Origin: Pantoea anthophila | GTDB taxonomy: Bacteria > Pseudomonadota > Gammaproteobacteria > Enterobacterales > Enterobacteriaceae | Assembly (NCBI RefSeq): GCF_006494375.1 | Contig: NZ_VHIZ01000037.1 | Location: forward strand, 124,001 to 188,000 | Length of the DNA stretch: 64,000 bases | Reading direction: 5' to 3' | Shown here: positions 17,471-26,761 of the stretch, in pieces | Layout: every line of letters starts with the position of its first letter | Numbering within the stretch: position 1 is the stretch's first letter | Notes under the pieces: model-generated | Database searches by the model: none | Seen by the model: the letters and a program-made list of their open reading frames with translations, nothing else | Told to the model about the DNA's origin: nothing | Position numbers and translations under genes: made by a program

Positions 17471-18106
17471 ATGACAGCGATTACCTCTGATTATCATCCT
17501 GAAACGGCAGTCTGGCGTCATGTGATCCCGGCCGGGGAGCCCTGTCTGTTCGAGGTCAAAAAAGGGCAGCGGCTGCGGCTGCTCGATCTCGAAGGTAACC
17601 AGGCGATCGATACCCTGTTCTATCGAGCCGATAACCCCCGCGAGCGCTACGATCCCCAGCGCACCCTGCGTCGTCAGGGAAAGGTCTATCTGACTACCGG
17701 CAGCGTGCTCTACTCCAATCTCGGTAATCCGCTGCTGACCCTGGTTGCCGATACCTGCGGACGCCACGACACCCTGGGCGGGGCCTGCTCCCAGGAGAGC
17801 AACACGGTGCGCTATGCCCACGATAAGCGCTACATGCATAGCTGCCGGGATAACTTTCTCTGCGCCTGCCTGCATGATGGCCGCCTTCACAAGCGCGACA
17901 TCGGCGCCAATATCAACTTTTTTATGAACGTTCCGGTGACGCCGGAAGGGGGGCTGACCTTTGAAGATGGACTGTCAGCCCCCGGCAAATATGTTGATCT
18001 GATTGCGGCGTGTGACGTGATGGTGCTGATCTCGAACTGCCCCCAGCTCAATAACCCCTGCAACGGCTGGAACCCGACGCCTGCAGAGGTGCTGGTGTGG
18101 AACTGA
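17471..18106 (+). CDS. DUF1989 protein UAAP2, carboxyguanidine deiminase subunit
   Basis: 211 residues, the partner DUF1989 subunit. Conserved stretches are [40 protein letters not shown] and [15 protein letters not shown]; the Cys and His residues there probably bind a metal. Two ATGs occur in tandem (17468 and 17471); the second has better spacing from GGAGG, hence this start. It follows UAAP1 closely and precedes the carboxylase after a 164-bp gap in which I see no gene. Confidence 0.9.
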   Translation: MTAITSDYHPETAVWRHVIPAGEPCLFEVKKGQRLRLLDLEGNQAIDTLFYRADNPRERYDPQRTLRRQGKVYLTTGSVLYSNLGNPLLTLVADTCGRHDTLGGACSQESNTVRYAHDKRYMHSCRDNFLCACLHDGRLHKRDIGANINFFMNVPVTPEGGLTFEDGLSAPGKYVDLIAACDVMVLISNCPQLNNPCNGWNPTPAEVLVWN

Positions 18107-18270
18107 ATCTGCATCCGACAGCGCGACAGCCGGGCCTGACATTCCCGCTCTGATCGATCGCCTGTCTGCCTCTACCGCCGCTGCACTGTTCAGGTGCCGG
18201 TCATCCCCGGGGACGGCCCCAGGGAATAGCAAATTCTGCGGGACGACCCGCCTCCCTGTGAGCATCACCT

Positions 18271-21200
18271 ATGTTTGATACGTTACTGATTGCCAATCGT
18301 GGCGCGATCGCCTGCCGCATTCTGCGTACCCTGCACGCCATGCAGGTGAAAGGCGTCGCCGTTTACTCTGAGGCTGACCTGAGCAGCCTGCATATCCGTG
18401 AGGCGGATAGCGCGATCAGCCTGGGCGACGGGCCCGCCGCGCAAACCTATCTGGTGGCGGAGAAGATCATCGCCGCCGCACGGCAGAGCGGGGCGAAAGC
18501 GATCCACCCCGGCTACGGTTTCCTCTCGGAAAATGCCGACTTTGCCGAGGCGTGCGAGGCGGCGGGCCTGATTTTTGTCGGCCCCACGCCGCAGCAGCTG
18601 CGTACTTTCGGCCTGAAACACACGGCACGCGCGCTGGCAAAAGCCGAAGGCGTTCCGCTGCTGGAGGGAAGTGAACTGCTGGCGGACCGCCATGAAGCCC
18701 GCCGGGCAGCGGCCCAGGTCGGCTATCCGGTCATGCTGAAAAGCACCGCAGGCGGCGGCGGCATCGGTATGCGCGTCTGCCGCGATGAGGATGAACTCGC
18801 CGACGCGTTTGACACGGTGCAGCGTCTTGGCCAGAACAACTTCAGCGATGCCGGGGTCTTTCTCGAAAAATATATCGAACGCGCCCGTCATCTTGAGGTA
18901 CAGATTTTCGGTGATGGCAAAGGCGGAGTGATCGCGCTCGGCGTGCGTGACTGCTCGGTTCAGCGTCGTAATCAGAAAGTTATTGAAGAGACACCTGCAC
19001 CCAATCTGCCTGACGGCATGGCAGAGGCGCTCTGTTCCGCCGCCATCGCCCTGGGCAAAGCAGTGAACTATCGCAGTGCCGGAACGGTCGAATTTGTCTA
19101 TGACAGCGCGGCGCAGCACTTCTATTTTCTGGAAGTGAACACCCGCCTTCAGGTCGAACATGGGGTCACGGAGCAGGTGTGGGGGGTTGACCTGGTGCAG
19201 TGGATGATCGAACTGGCCGCCGGGGAGCTCCCGCCACTGGATCGTTTAGCCGCCACGCTGAAACCACAGGGCCACGCCATTCAGGCCCGGATCTACGCGG
19301 AAGATCCGGGACGGCAGTTTCAGCCATCACCCGGTCTGCTGACCGATGTTTTTTTCCCGCCAGCCGGAGGAAAGACGCTGCGTATCGACCGCTGGGTGGA
19401 GGCGGGCAGTGAAGTACCGCCCTTTTTCGATCCGATGCTGGCGAAAACCATCGCCTGCTGTCCCACTCGCGACGAAGCCATTGCCACGCTCGCTCAGGCG
19501 CTGGCGGAAACCCGGTTATATGGCGTCGAGACCAATCGCCTCTATCTGCTGCAGATACTGGCTTTTGCGCCATTCACCACAGGGGAACCCTGGACCCGCT
19601 GTCTGGAGCAGCTCAGTTATCAGGCGGCTACGCTGGAGGTGCTGAGTGCCGGAACCCAGACCAGCGTGCAGGACTATCCCGGCCGTCTGGGCTACTGGGC
19701 GGTGGGGGTGCCGCCTTCGGGACCGATGGATGACCGCGCGCTGCGCTTCGGCAACCGCCTGCTGGGCAACGCTGAGGGCGACGCCGCGCTGGAGATCACC
19801 CTTAACGGCCCGACCCTGAAACTGAATACCGATGTGCAGGCGGTGGTCTGCGGAGCGCCGCTCCCCGTCACGCTGGAGGGGGTCGATCAGCCGATGAATA
19901 CCGTCTTTGCTGTTCCGGCAGGCTCAACGCTGAAGCTGGGCGCGATCGCAGGTTCAGGCGTCAGAAGCTACCTCTGCCTGAGCGGCGGGATTCAGGTGCC
20001 GGATTATCTGGGCAGCAAAAGCACCTTTACGCTCGGCCAGTTCGGGGGACACGGAGGCCGGGCGCTGCGCAGCGGCGATGTGCTTCACCTGGCACCGCGC
20101 CCGGCAGACGTGACGGGCACAGCACTGCCCGCCTCGCTCTGCACGGGGCTGGCCGCGGTGCGCACGCTGAGGGTAATTTATGGCCCCCACGGCGCGCCGG
20201 AGTTTTTTACGCCCGACTATATCGGGACTTTTTTTGCCACCGAATGGGAAGTGCACTTCAACTCCAGCCGTACCGGTGTTCGCCTGATTGGACCGAAGCC
20301 GATCTGGGCCCGCGAGAGCGGGGGTGAGGCGGGACTGCATCCTTCCAACATTCATGATAATCCTTACGCGATTGGCGCAGTGGATTTCACCGGCGACATG
20401 CCGGTCATTCTCGGTCCCGATGGCCCCAGCCTGGGCGGCTTCGTCTGCCCGGTGACGGTCATCGAAGCGGATCTCTGGCAGCTGGGGCAGCTTAAAGCCG
20501 GTGATAAGGTGCAGTTTGTGGCGGTGGACATTCCCACCGCCCGCCGACTGGCCGCAGGAGGACGTGCCGAGCTGGCAACGCTTCAGCCACAGACGATCGC
20601 CTGGCAGCCGGCACCGCTCACGTCGCCTGTCGTGATGACCTGCGGCAAAGAGGATAAGCGTCTGGTGGCGCGTCTCTCAGGCGATACGCATCTGCTGCTG
20701 GAAGCTGGCGAGCCGGAACTGGATCTGGTGCTGCGTTTTCGCATCCACGCGCTGATGCAGGCGATGGAAGCGCAATCCCGTCCGGGTGTCGTTGATATCA
20801 CGCCCGGCATCCGCTCCCTGCAGATCCATTTCCAGCCGGAAACCCTGACCCCGGAGGCGCTGCTGGCGTGGGTGCGGGAGGCGTGGGAGGGGGTCTGCAC
20901 AAGTGATGACCTTCAGGTGCCGACACGTGTGGTGCATCTGCCGCTCTCCTGGGACGATCCCGCCTGTCAGAAAGCGGTCGGGAAATATATGACCACCGTG
21001 CGGCAGGACGCCCCCTGGTGCCCGGACAATCTGGAGTTCATCCGCCGGATCAACGATCTGCCGGATAAGCAGGCAGTATGGCAGACGGTGTTTGATGCCC
21101 GCTATCTGGTGATGGGGCTGGGCGACGTCTATCTCGGCGCGCCCGTCGCCACACCGCTGGATCCCCGCCATCGTCTGGTCACGACGAAATATAATCCGGC

Positions 21201-21876
21201 ACGCACCTGGACGGCAGAAAACTCGGTGGGGATTGGCGGGGCTTATCTCTGTGTCTACGGCATGGAAGGGCCTGGCGGCTATCAGTTTGTTGGCCGCACG
21301 CTGCAGATGTGGAATCGCTATCGGGATGTCGCCGATTTTGGCGGTAAGCCCTGGCTGCTGCGCTTTTTCGACCAGATTCGTTTCTATCCGGTTTCGGCTG
21401 ATGAGCTGCTGCAGATCCGTCGCGATTTTCCCGTAGGACGCTATCCGCTGCGCATAGAACAGGGCACGCTGCGGCTGGCGGAATATCAGCATTTCCTCGA
21501 CCGTGAAGCCAGGAGCATCAGCGCGTTTCGTCAACATCAGCAACAGGCCTTCAATGCTGAGCGTGACCGCTGGATAGCCAGCGGACAGGCACATTACACC
21601 ACGCAGGAGAGTGAGGTGGCGGAAACGGGAGACGCGCCGCTTCAGGACGGGGAGCAGGGCGTCGAAAGTCCGGTTTCCGGCAACCTGTGGCAGGTTCAGA
21701 CCGCAGCGGGATGCCGCGTGAAGGCGGGCGATACGCTGGTGGTGCTGGAATCGATGAAAATGGAGATTCCGCTGCTGGCCCCCTGTGACGGGGTGATTCA
21801 GCAGGTCAGCGTGCAGCCGGGCAGCGCCGTGCGGGCAGGACAGCGGGTGGCCATTATTCTTGAAGATCGGTCTTAA
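18271..21876 (+). CDS. Urea/guanidine carboxylase (biotin-dependent)
   Basis: 1201 residues. Order of domains: biotin carboxylase (about 1-445, ATP-grasp loop STAGGGGIGMRV near 158-169), KipA-like carboxyltransferase AHS2 (about 455-740), KipI-like AHS1 (about 790-1010), and a C-terminal biotinyl domain with ESMKMEI, biotin Lys1163. It uses ATP and bicarbonate to carboxylate urea or guanidine. In riboswitch-controlled operons with DUF1989 genes this enzyme acts mainly on guanidine; that preference is inferred here from context. No allophanate hydrolase domain is fused, unlike yeast urea amidolyase, and none follows. The ATG at 18271 lacks a strong ribosome-binding site. Confidence 0.95.
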   Translation: MFDTLLIANRGAIACRILRTLHAMQVKGVAVYSEADLSSLHIREADSAISLGDGPAAQTYLVAEKIIAAARQSGAKAIHPGYGFLSENADFAEACEAAGLIFVGPTPQQLRTFGLKHTARALAKAEGVPLLEGSELLADRHEARRAAAQVGYPVMLKSTAGGGGIGMRVCRDEDELADAFDTVQRLGQNNFSDAGVFLEKYIERARHLEVQIFGDGKGGVIALGVRDCSVQRRNQKVIEETPAPNLPDGMAEALCSAAIALGKAVNYRSAGTVEFVYDSAAQHFYFLEVNTRLQVEHGVTEQVWGVDLVQWMIELAAGELPPLDRLAATLKPQGHAIQARIYAEDPGRQFQPSPGLLTDVFFPPAGGKTLRIDRWVEAGSEVPPFFDPMLAKTIACCPTRDEAIATLAQALAETRLYGVETNRLYLLQILAFAPFTTGEPWTRCLEQLSYQAATLEVLSAGTQTSVQDYPGRLGYWAVGVPPSGPMDDRALRFGNRLLGNAEGDAALEITLNGPTLKLNTDVQAVVCGAPLPVTLEGVDQPMNTVFAVPAGSTLKLGAIAGSGVRSYLCLSGGIQVPDYLGSKSTFTLGQFGGHGGRALRSGDVLHLAPRPADVTGTALPASLCTGLAAVRTLRVIYGPHGAPEFFTPDYIGTFFATEWEVHFNSSRTGVRLIGPKPIWARESGGEAGLHPSNIHDNPYAIGAVDFTGDMPVILGPDGPSLGGFVCPVTVIEADLWQLGQLKAGDKVQFVAVDIPTARRLAAGGRAELATLQPQTIAWQPAPLTSPVVMTCGKEDKRLVARLSGDTHLLLEAGEPELDLVLRFRIHALMQAMEAQSRPGVVDITPGIRSLQIHFQPETLTPEALLAWVREAWEGVCTSDDLQVPTRVVHLPLSWDDPACQKAVGKYMTTVRQDAPWCPDNLEFIRRINDLPDKQAVWQTVFDARYLVMGLGDVYLGAPVATPLDPRHRLVTTKYNPARTWTAENSVGIGGAYLCVYGMEGPGGYQFVGRTLQMWNRYRDVADFGGKPWLLRFFDQIRFYPVSADELLQIRRDFPVGRYPLRIEQGTLRLAEYQHFLDREARSISAFRQHQQQAFNAERDRWIASGQAHYTTQESEVAETGDAPLQDGEQGVESPVSGNLWQVQTAAGCRVKAGDTLVVLESMKMEIPLLAPCDGVIQQVSVQPGSAVRAGQRVAIILEDRS

Positions 21877-21881
21877 CAGCC

Positions 21882-21909
21882 CTGCGTGACAGGGTCACCT
21901 GTCATGCAG
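21882..21909. terminator. Hairpin after the guanidine operon
   Basis: CTGCGTGACAGG (21882-21893) and CCTGTCATGCAG (21898-21909) form a 12-bp stem (one G-T pair) with GTCA loop, between the convergent carboxylase and LysR genes. The following CTTCTT is a weak T-run. Confidence 0.55.
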
Positions 21910-21917
21910 AACACTTC

Positions 21918-22820
21918 TTAGCCTGCGCCCGCTTCACGCAGCCAGGTAATCAGCGCCTCGCTGCCCGGCTGACTCAGCGTGCGCTGCGGCCAGGCAAGAT
22001 AATAGGGTTTGCTCAGCGGCAGACTGAAATCGTCGACGATCACCAGTTCGCCCCGCGCCAGCTCCGCCGCGATCAGGCGGCGCTGCCCCAGCAGCAGACC
22101 GGCCCCCGCCACGGCAGCATCAATTGCCAGCGAGGTCAGATTGAAACTGAATGCGGGCTGCGGAGCCGGTTCGTCCACGCCTCTGGCCTGAAACCAGCTT
22201 CGCCAGTCCGGCAGGAACCGGCCCTCATTGCCCCAGTCGAGGTGAATCAAAGGAGCCTGACGGAAGATCGTTTCTGGCGTATAGCGCTGGAGTAAGGCGG
22301 GGCTGGCAACCGGCAGCACCTCATCATGGAATAACCACTGTTTGTCCAGCTGCGGATAGCGATCTTCGCCAAAGCAGATGACGAAGTCTGCAGGCATCGC
22401 TGTGAAATCAACCTGCGCGTGCGTGCCGTGTAACGACAGATCGCTATCGGGGCAACAGGCGCGCCAGCTCGCCAGCCGGGGCAACAGCCATTTGGACGCC
22501 AGCGCGGGTAAGGCATAGAGCGTGAGTGTCGGCGCTTTCGCCGCATGGCGAATGTTCTGCTGACCCAGGTGCAGGATATCAAAGGCTTCGGTGACGTAAC
22601 GCAGATAGGCCTTGCCGGTGTCAGTCAGCATCACGCCGCTCTGGGTGCGTAAAAAGAGCGCACTGCCGAGCTGCTCCTCCAGCTGACGAATCTGCTGGCT
22701 CACCGCCGCCGGCGTCAATGCCAGCTGGGCCGCCGCTTTCGCCAGGCTGCCCAGTTCGGCGGCCACTTTAAAGGACTGGATAACACTGATTTTAGGCAAC
22801 CGGGGTGAGTGGGCAGGCAT
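21918..22820 (-). CDS. LysR-family regulator (GcvA-like)
   Basis: 300 residues. N-terminal winged HTH at about 15-75 with SLAKAAAQLALTPAAVSQQIRQLEEQLG, then a periplasmic-binding-like effector domain (about 95-295). The TPAAVSQQI form and the effector region are like GcvA-type regulators. It is divergent from the 2-oxoglutarate oxygenase gene, 100 bp between starts, and probably controls it; the effector may be an amino acid or derivative. It could also affect the guanidine operon, which ends next to it, but nothing in sequence shows that. Confidence 0.9.
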   Translation of the reverse strand: MPAHSPRLPKISVIQSFKVAAELGSLAKAAAQLALTPAAVSQQIRQLEEQLGSALFLRTQSGVMLTDTGKAYLRYVTEAFDILHLGQQNIRHAAKAPTLTLYALPALASKWLLPRLASWRACCPDSDLSLHGTHAQVDFTAMPADFVICFGEDRYPQLDKQWLFHDEVLPVASPALLQRYTPETIFRQAPLIHLDWGNEGRFLPDWRSWFQARGVDEPAPQPAFSFNLTSLAIDAAVAGAGLLLGQRRLIAAELARGELVIVDDFSLPLSKPYYLAWPQRTLSQPGSEALITWLREAGAG

Positions 22821-22920
22821 TAACGCTTCCTTATCAGGGTATTAAGTTTTTATCGTTACACAGGCTTAGCAGGCGACAGGTAGAGTAGCATCACTCCTGC
22901 TCATGATGAGAACTGTTGCT

Positions 22921-23694
22921 ATGACTGACTCCCTGGTTCGTCTTGATCTTCATCCGCTGGCCGATCGTGGCTGGCGTCACCGCTGTCGTGAACAATTGAA
23001 CCACGCTGGCGCGCTGGTCCTGCGTCAGTTCTTACAGACCGCCGCTCTGGAAGCGATAGTTCAGGAGGGCAACGCGCAGCGTCACCTGGCTTACCACACG
23101 CTCAGCAAACATAACGTTTATCTGATGAAACCTGATGCGGACTTCAGTGCCGATCATCCGCGCAATCGTGACGTGATCAGCACCAAAGGCTGCATTACCG
23201 ATGACGCTATCGCGACCGACTCCCCGCTGCGTCAGCTTTATACGGATGAGCTGTTCAAACAGTTCCTGTGCGACGTGCTGGGAGAGGACGCGCTCTATCC
23301 CTATGCCGATCCGCTTTCGTCGATCAACCTGCATTATGCGCCTCACGGCCAGGAGCTGGGCTGGCACTTTGACAACTCCTCTTTTGCTATCACCCTGCTG
23401 GTGCAAAAACCGCAGGCGGGCGGGGTGTTTCAGTATGTGAAGGATCTGCGGGATGCCGATGCCGGTGAGATGAATTATGCAGGCGTCGCGGCGGTGCTGG
23501 ATGAACGGCTGCCGGTCGAGGCCTTGGCGATTGAGCCCGGCGATCTGGTGCTGTTTCGCGGGCGCAACGCCCTGCACCGCGTGACCCCGACCGAAGGTGA
23601 GGTGACCCGCATGCTGGCGGTGCTGGCTTACAACACGCAGCCCGGCATTGCGCTATCCGAAACCGCGCGGATGACTTTTTACGGCAGACTGTGA
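22921..23694 (+). CDS. 2-oxoglutarate/Fe(II)-dependent oxygenase (ArpA/HalD-like)
   Basis: 257 residues from ATG 22921; an alternative ATG at 22903 adds six residues, and neither has a strong ribosome-binding site. The facial triad is visible: His149 and Asp151 in ELGWHFDNSS and His219 in GRNALHRVTP, with an Arg in EVTRMLAV as likely 2-oxoglutarate ligand. The Asp means a hydroxylase rather than a halogenase (halogenases replace it with Gly or Ala). The family acts on free amino acids or similar small molecules. Divergent from LysR; its 3' end overlaps the convergent DUF2817 gene by 42 bp. Confidence 0.85.
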   Translation: MTDSLVRLDLHPLADRGWRHRCREQLNHAGALVLRQFLQTAALEAIVQEGNAQRHLAYHTLSKHNVYLMKPDADFSADHPRNRDVISTKGCITDDAIATDSPLRQLYTDELFKQFLCDVLGEDALYPYADPLSSINLHYAPHGQELGWHFDNSSFAITLLVQKPQAGGVFQYVKDLRDADAGEMNYAGVAAVLDERLPVEALAIEPGDLVLFRGRNALHRVTPTEGEVTRMLAVLAYNTQPGIALSETARMTFYGRL

Positions 23695-24795
23695 AATCAG
23701 GGCACGCCAGCCGCGCTCAAAGATTTGCTGCGTGCGGAAAGCCACTAACGACCGCCAGTCTGCATCGCAGGGCCAGAATCCTTCGACAAGGTTTGCTTTG
23801 ATCCTCTGGCCCTCTGCACTGGCGGGGTCGCCAGAGAGATGAAGCCAGTGATCGTCCCGCACCCGCCGATGCATCTCTTCCCCTTCATAAGTTCCGCATT
23901 CGACCACCAGCGGTAAAATCAGCGTGCCGGCAAGGGAGGTCAGCAGATACTGTGACAGATAGCCTGTTGCGGTTGCCGTAATGCCGGTGGCGCTTTCCCG
24001 CCCGGCACCGGTATAGAGCAGCGTCAGCCACTCGCCATAAATGTCTTTGCCCCACTCATGGGCGGCATAATGCTGCTCTGCAATGGAGAGCAGCATGGGA
24101 TGGCCCCAGGCTCCGGCTCCGGTGTGGAGATCGAAGCTGATGATGGTTTTCGCCACGGAGAGATGCTGCGCAACGATCTCCGCCATCGTGTTAAAGGACC
24201 AGGCGGGCTGTGTTCCGCCAAAGAAAAAGCCTTCAGCAGACGTATACTGTCCCGCTTCTGCAATGCGTTTAACTGCCTGCCAGCCGGTGTCACGCAGGAC
24301 TTCGGTCAGCTGCCGATCAGCGCTGTCACGGTCGCCATGATAAAGGGAGTGTAACCCGGCGTAGGCGGGGTTAGCGGGCAGCGGCTGGCTGAAGTCAATA
24401 AAATGACGGTTAAGATCGATATTATCTTCATTGACGCGCCGCAGATGGGCCGCGCCCCAGGGATTAAGCAGATGCACCAGCACCAGCGCCGTGTCAGCAG
24501 GGAGCGCGTTTTCGTCGCGCGTCTCCAGCCAGGCTATCTGGCAATCCGAGCCATAATAACCTTCGACGCCGTGTATGCCGGAGATAACCAGCATCACGCG
24601 TGACGCGTCGGCAGGACCCCGTCGGGCCACATCCGTATAGAGCGCCTCGCCCTGCGGGCCAGGCAGGGGATGGCGGTAAGAGGTCACCACCGCACCTGTG
24701 CGCTCTGCAGCCACCAGAAAGCGTGCGCGCTGAACCTGATAGTCGGGCAAGGCCATAGTTTCCAGACGCCTGCAATCGTCGCGCGGGACCGTCAC
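23653..24795 (-). CDS. DUF2817 family protein (M14-like zinc hydrolase)
   Basis: 380 residues. Motifs consistent with a carboxypeptidase-like zinc site: SGIHGVEGYYGSD, SFDLHTGAGAWGHPM and VECGTYEGEE. Such proteins are predicted amidohydrolases or deacylases of small molecules with no proven substrate. A GTG start at 24795 overlaps the upstream stop (GTGA); an ATG at 24756 is an alternative start with GGAA before it. Cotranscribed with the binding protein gene. Its last 42 bp are antisense to the oxygenase gene end. Confidence 0.82.
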   Translation of the reverse strand: MTVPRDDCRRLETMALPDYQVQRARFLVAAERTGAVVTSYRHPLPGPQGEALYTDVARRGPADASRVMLVISGIHGVEGYYGSDCQIAWLETRDENALPADTALVLVHLLNPWGAAHLRRVNEDNIDLNRHFIDFSQPLPANPAYAGLHSLYHGDRDSADRQLTEVLRDTGWQAVKRIAEAGQYTSAEGFFFGGTQPAWSFNTMAEIVAQHLSVAKTIISFDLHTGAGAWGHPMLLSIAEQHYAAHEWGKDIYGEWLTLLYTGAGRESATGITATATGYLSQYLLTSLAGTLILPLVVECGTYEGEEMHRRVRDDHWLHLSGDPASAEGQRIKANLVEGFWPCDADWRSLVAFRTQQIFERGWRALISQSAVKSHPRGFG

Positions 24796-25562
24796 GGGTA
24801 AACCCTGAATCTGAAGTACTTTCTGGTCAGCTGGTCGTAGGTGCCGTTGTGATGAAGCTCCGCCAGCGCCGCGTTGATCATCTTCAGGTTAGCATCATCG
24901 CCCTTGCGTAACGCGATACCCACACCATCGCCAAATATCGCTTTATCCACCAGGGTGCCTTTAATGGCGTAAGGCTTGCCTTCCTGAGTAGTGAGAAATC
25001 CCTGCTCAGCGGAAACCGCGTTGGCCAGGCTGCCATCGAGACGCCCGGCAACCAGATCGGGATAGACCTCCATCTGATTAGGGTAAGAGATGACTTTCAC
25101 GCCCTGGCCTTCCCATTTAGTTTTGGCGTACGTTTCCTGAATGGTGCCCTGAGCCACCCCGATCGTCTTGCCGCGCAATGAGGCAACGTCGGTCGTCAGA
25201 TTACTGGCCGCCGGTGCCAGTAACGCACTGGGGGTGTTGTAGAGCATGTCACTGAAAGCCACCTGCTGGCGACGCTTATCGGTCATCGACATCGCTGACA
25301 GGATGGCATCAAATTTCTTCGCCTGAAGGGCAGGGATGCTGCTGTCGAACCCCATCTGCACCCACTGACACTTCACCTTTGCCTGCGCACAGATGGCATT
25401 ACCAATATCGATGTCAAAACCCTGCAGCGACCCATCTGCCGCCTTAGATTCAAAAGGGGGGAATGTCGGGTCAACCCCGAAGCGCAGCGTCTGCTGCGCC
25501 AGAGCCACCTGTGAGAAAGCGGTGAGCGAAAACAGTAACGCGAGAGAGACGTTCTTTTTCAT
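24792..25562 (-). CDS. Amino-acid ABC transporter substrate-binding protein (HisJ/ArgT/ArtJ-like)
   Basis: 256 residues. Signal peptide about 1-22 (ending ALA-Q). Family 3 binding-protein motifs: FGVDPTFPPFESKAADGSLQ, GFDIDIGNAICA and DAILSAMSMTDKRRQQVAFS. The GFD/SMT/RR pattern is that of polar or basic amino-acid binders (Arg/Lys/Orn/His). No permease or ATPase gene is adjacent, so it either borrows one or acts as an orphan. It is in an operon with the DUF2817 gene. Confidence 0.9.
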   Translation of the reverse strand: MKKNVSLALLFSLTAFSQVALAQQTLRFGVDPTFPPFESKAADGSLQGFDIDIGNAICAQAKVKCQWVQMGFDSSIPALQAKKFDAILSAMSMTDKRRQQVAFSDMLYNTPSALLAPAASNLTTDVASLRGKTIGVAQGTIQETYAKTKWEGQGVKVISYPNQMEVYPDLVAGRLDGSLANAVSAEQGFLTTQEGKPYAIKGTLVDKAIFGDGVGIALRKGDDANLKMINAALAELHHNGTYDQLTRKYFRFRVYP

Positions 25563-25728
25563 GTTTATTTCCCGGAGTCAGGTGAATGTCATAGTGACCT
25601 AAGATTTAATAGCATGGGGGTTCTCTCATCACCAGCGAATAACCGCACTGAACCAGAGCAAAATCTTATAGTAATAAAGGGGTTAGCGGGTTTTTATGCG
25701 GTATTGACTTTTGCTTAATGACGGACCA

Positions 25729-26637
25729 TTACCCTCTGAGGGACGTGAGCCGCTGATGCAGGAAATCGATAAACGATCGGACTTTCTCAGGCACATGGCG
25801 CGTATTGGGGTAAAGCGCATAAATCCCCTGCTGCGGAAAGTGATGATCGGGCAGCAAGCGAACTAATCCGCCATTCGCAATGTCATCTGCAACAAGCCAC
25901 TCAGGCAGGATCGCCACGCCTGCCCCTGATAACGCAAAAGCCCGTAAAGATGAAGCGCTGTCGGCGACAATCCTGGCGGGGTGACGGGCGCTCAGAAGCA
26001 CACTCTCTCCGTCCGGGGTCACTATCTGCCAGCTTAAGGGCGTCGACAGACGACTGTGCGCTATCCATGTTGCTGACGCGAGCTGTTCGGGATTCTTGAT
26101 GGCGGAGTGAGCCAGGGTGTTGAGGTAAGAGGGCGCTGCAACCGCATAAATCGCAAATTGATCGAGGCGTCGCGCATGATGAGTCGAATCGGCAAGATGA
26201 CCCAGACGTATCGCCACATCAAAGCGCCCGGCAATAAGGTCATCGGTCTGAGACGATGACACATGCTGTATCCGCAGCTGAGGGTGTTTTTCCGCAAACG
26301 CAGCCAGGGCTGGCACGATGACGCGCGCACCATACTCAGGGGTAGTCGTAATCCTGAGTGAGCCGCTTAATCCTGTGTGATCGCCGCGAACATCCTCCAG
26401 CACGCTTTCCGCATCCTGAAGCAGCTGAAGGCAGCGATGATAAAATCGTTCGCCGGTATCGGTGGCTGAAACACGTCGGGTGCTTCTGACGAGTAACGAG
26501 ACACCCAGCTCTTCTTCAAGCTGTTTGATGTTGAAGCTCACGACGGCCCGGGTAAGTCCGAGCGTCTGAGCGGCCCCGGTAAAACTGCCAGCCCCGACGA
26601 CGGCGACGAAGATTCCTAGCCGCTGCATATTGATCAT
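25729..26637 (-). CDS. LysR-family regulator of the divergent MFS transporter
   Basis: 302 residues. HTH at about 1-60 (MQRLGIFVAVVGAGSFTGAA, then LTRAVVSFNIKQLEEELG), effector domain with LRITTTPEYGARVIVPALA. I place the start at ATG 26637 because AAGGAAG lies just before; a GTG/ATG further up would extend into the operator. A perfect 9-bp-arm palindrome lies immediately upstream, in the shared promoter. CrgA/DsdC-unlike; closest in feel to the AaeR/LrhA-like group, effector unknown. Confidence 0.9.
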   Translation of the reverse strand: MINMQRLGIFVAVVGAGSFTGAAQTLGLTRAVVSFNIKQLEEELGVSLLVRSTRRVSATDTGERFYHRCLQLLQDAESVLEDVRGDHTGLSGSLRITTTPEYGARVIVPALAAFAEKHPQLRIQHVSSSQTDDLIAGRFDVAIRLGHLADSTHHARRLDQFAIYAVAAPSYLNTLAHSAIKNPEQLASATWIAHSRLSTPLSWQIVTPDGESVLLSARHPARIVADSASSLRAFALSGAGVAILPEWLVADDIANGGLVRLLPDHHFPQQGIYALYPNTRHVPEKVRSFIDFLHQRLTSLRG

Positions 26638-26661
26638 TGTGCTTCCTTTGGGTGAGACCAT

Positions 26662-26680
26662 TGTCAAAATAATTTTGACA
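26662..26680. promoter_or_regulatory. Perfect palindrome in LysR/MFS divergent promoter
   Basis: TGTCAAAATAATTTTGACA has two 9-base arms around a single A. Each outer edge also supplies a TTGACA-type -35 in each direction (26675-26680 on plus, 26662-26667 on minus). Likely the operator of the adjacent LysR regulator. Confidence 0.65.
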
Positions 26681-26761
26681 GTGTAACAAGCGGGGGTGAA
26701 TTTATCCCCATACTGGCTCCCCCTATACTGCGTGCCTCCTGTTCTCTACGCCGGAAAAAAT

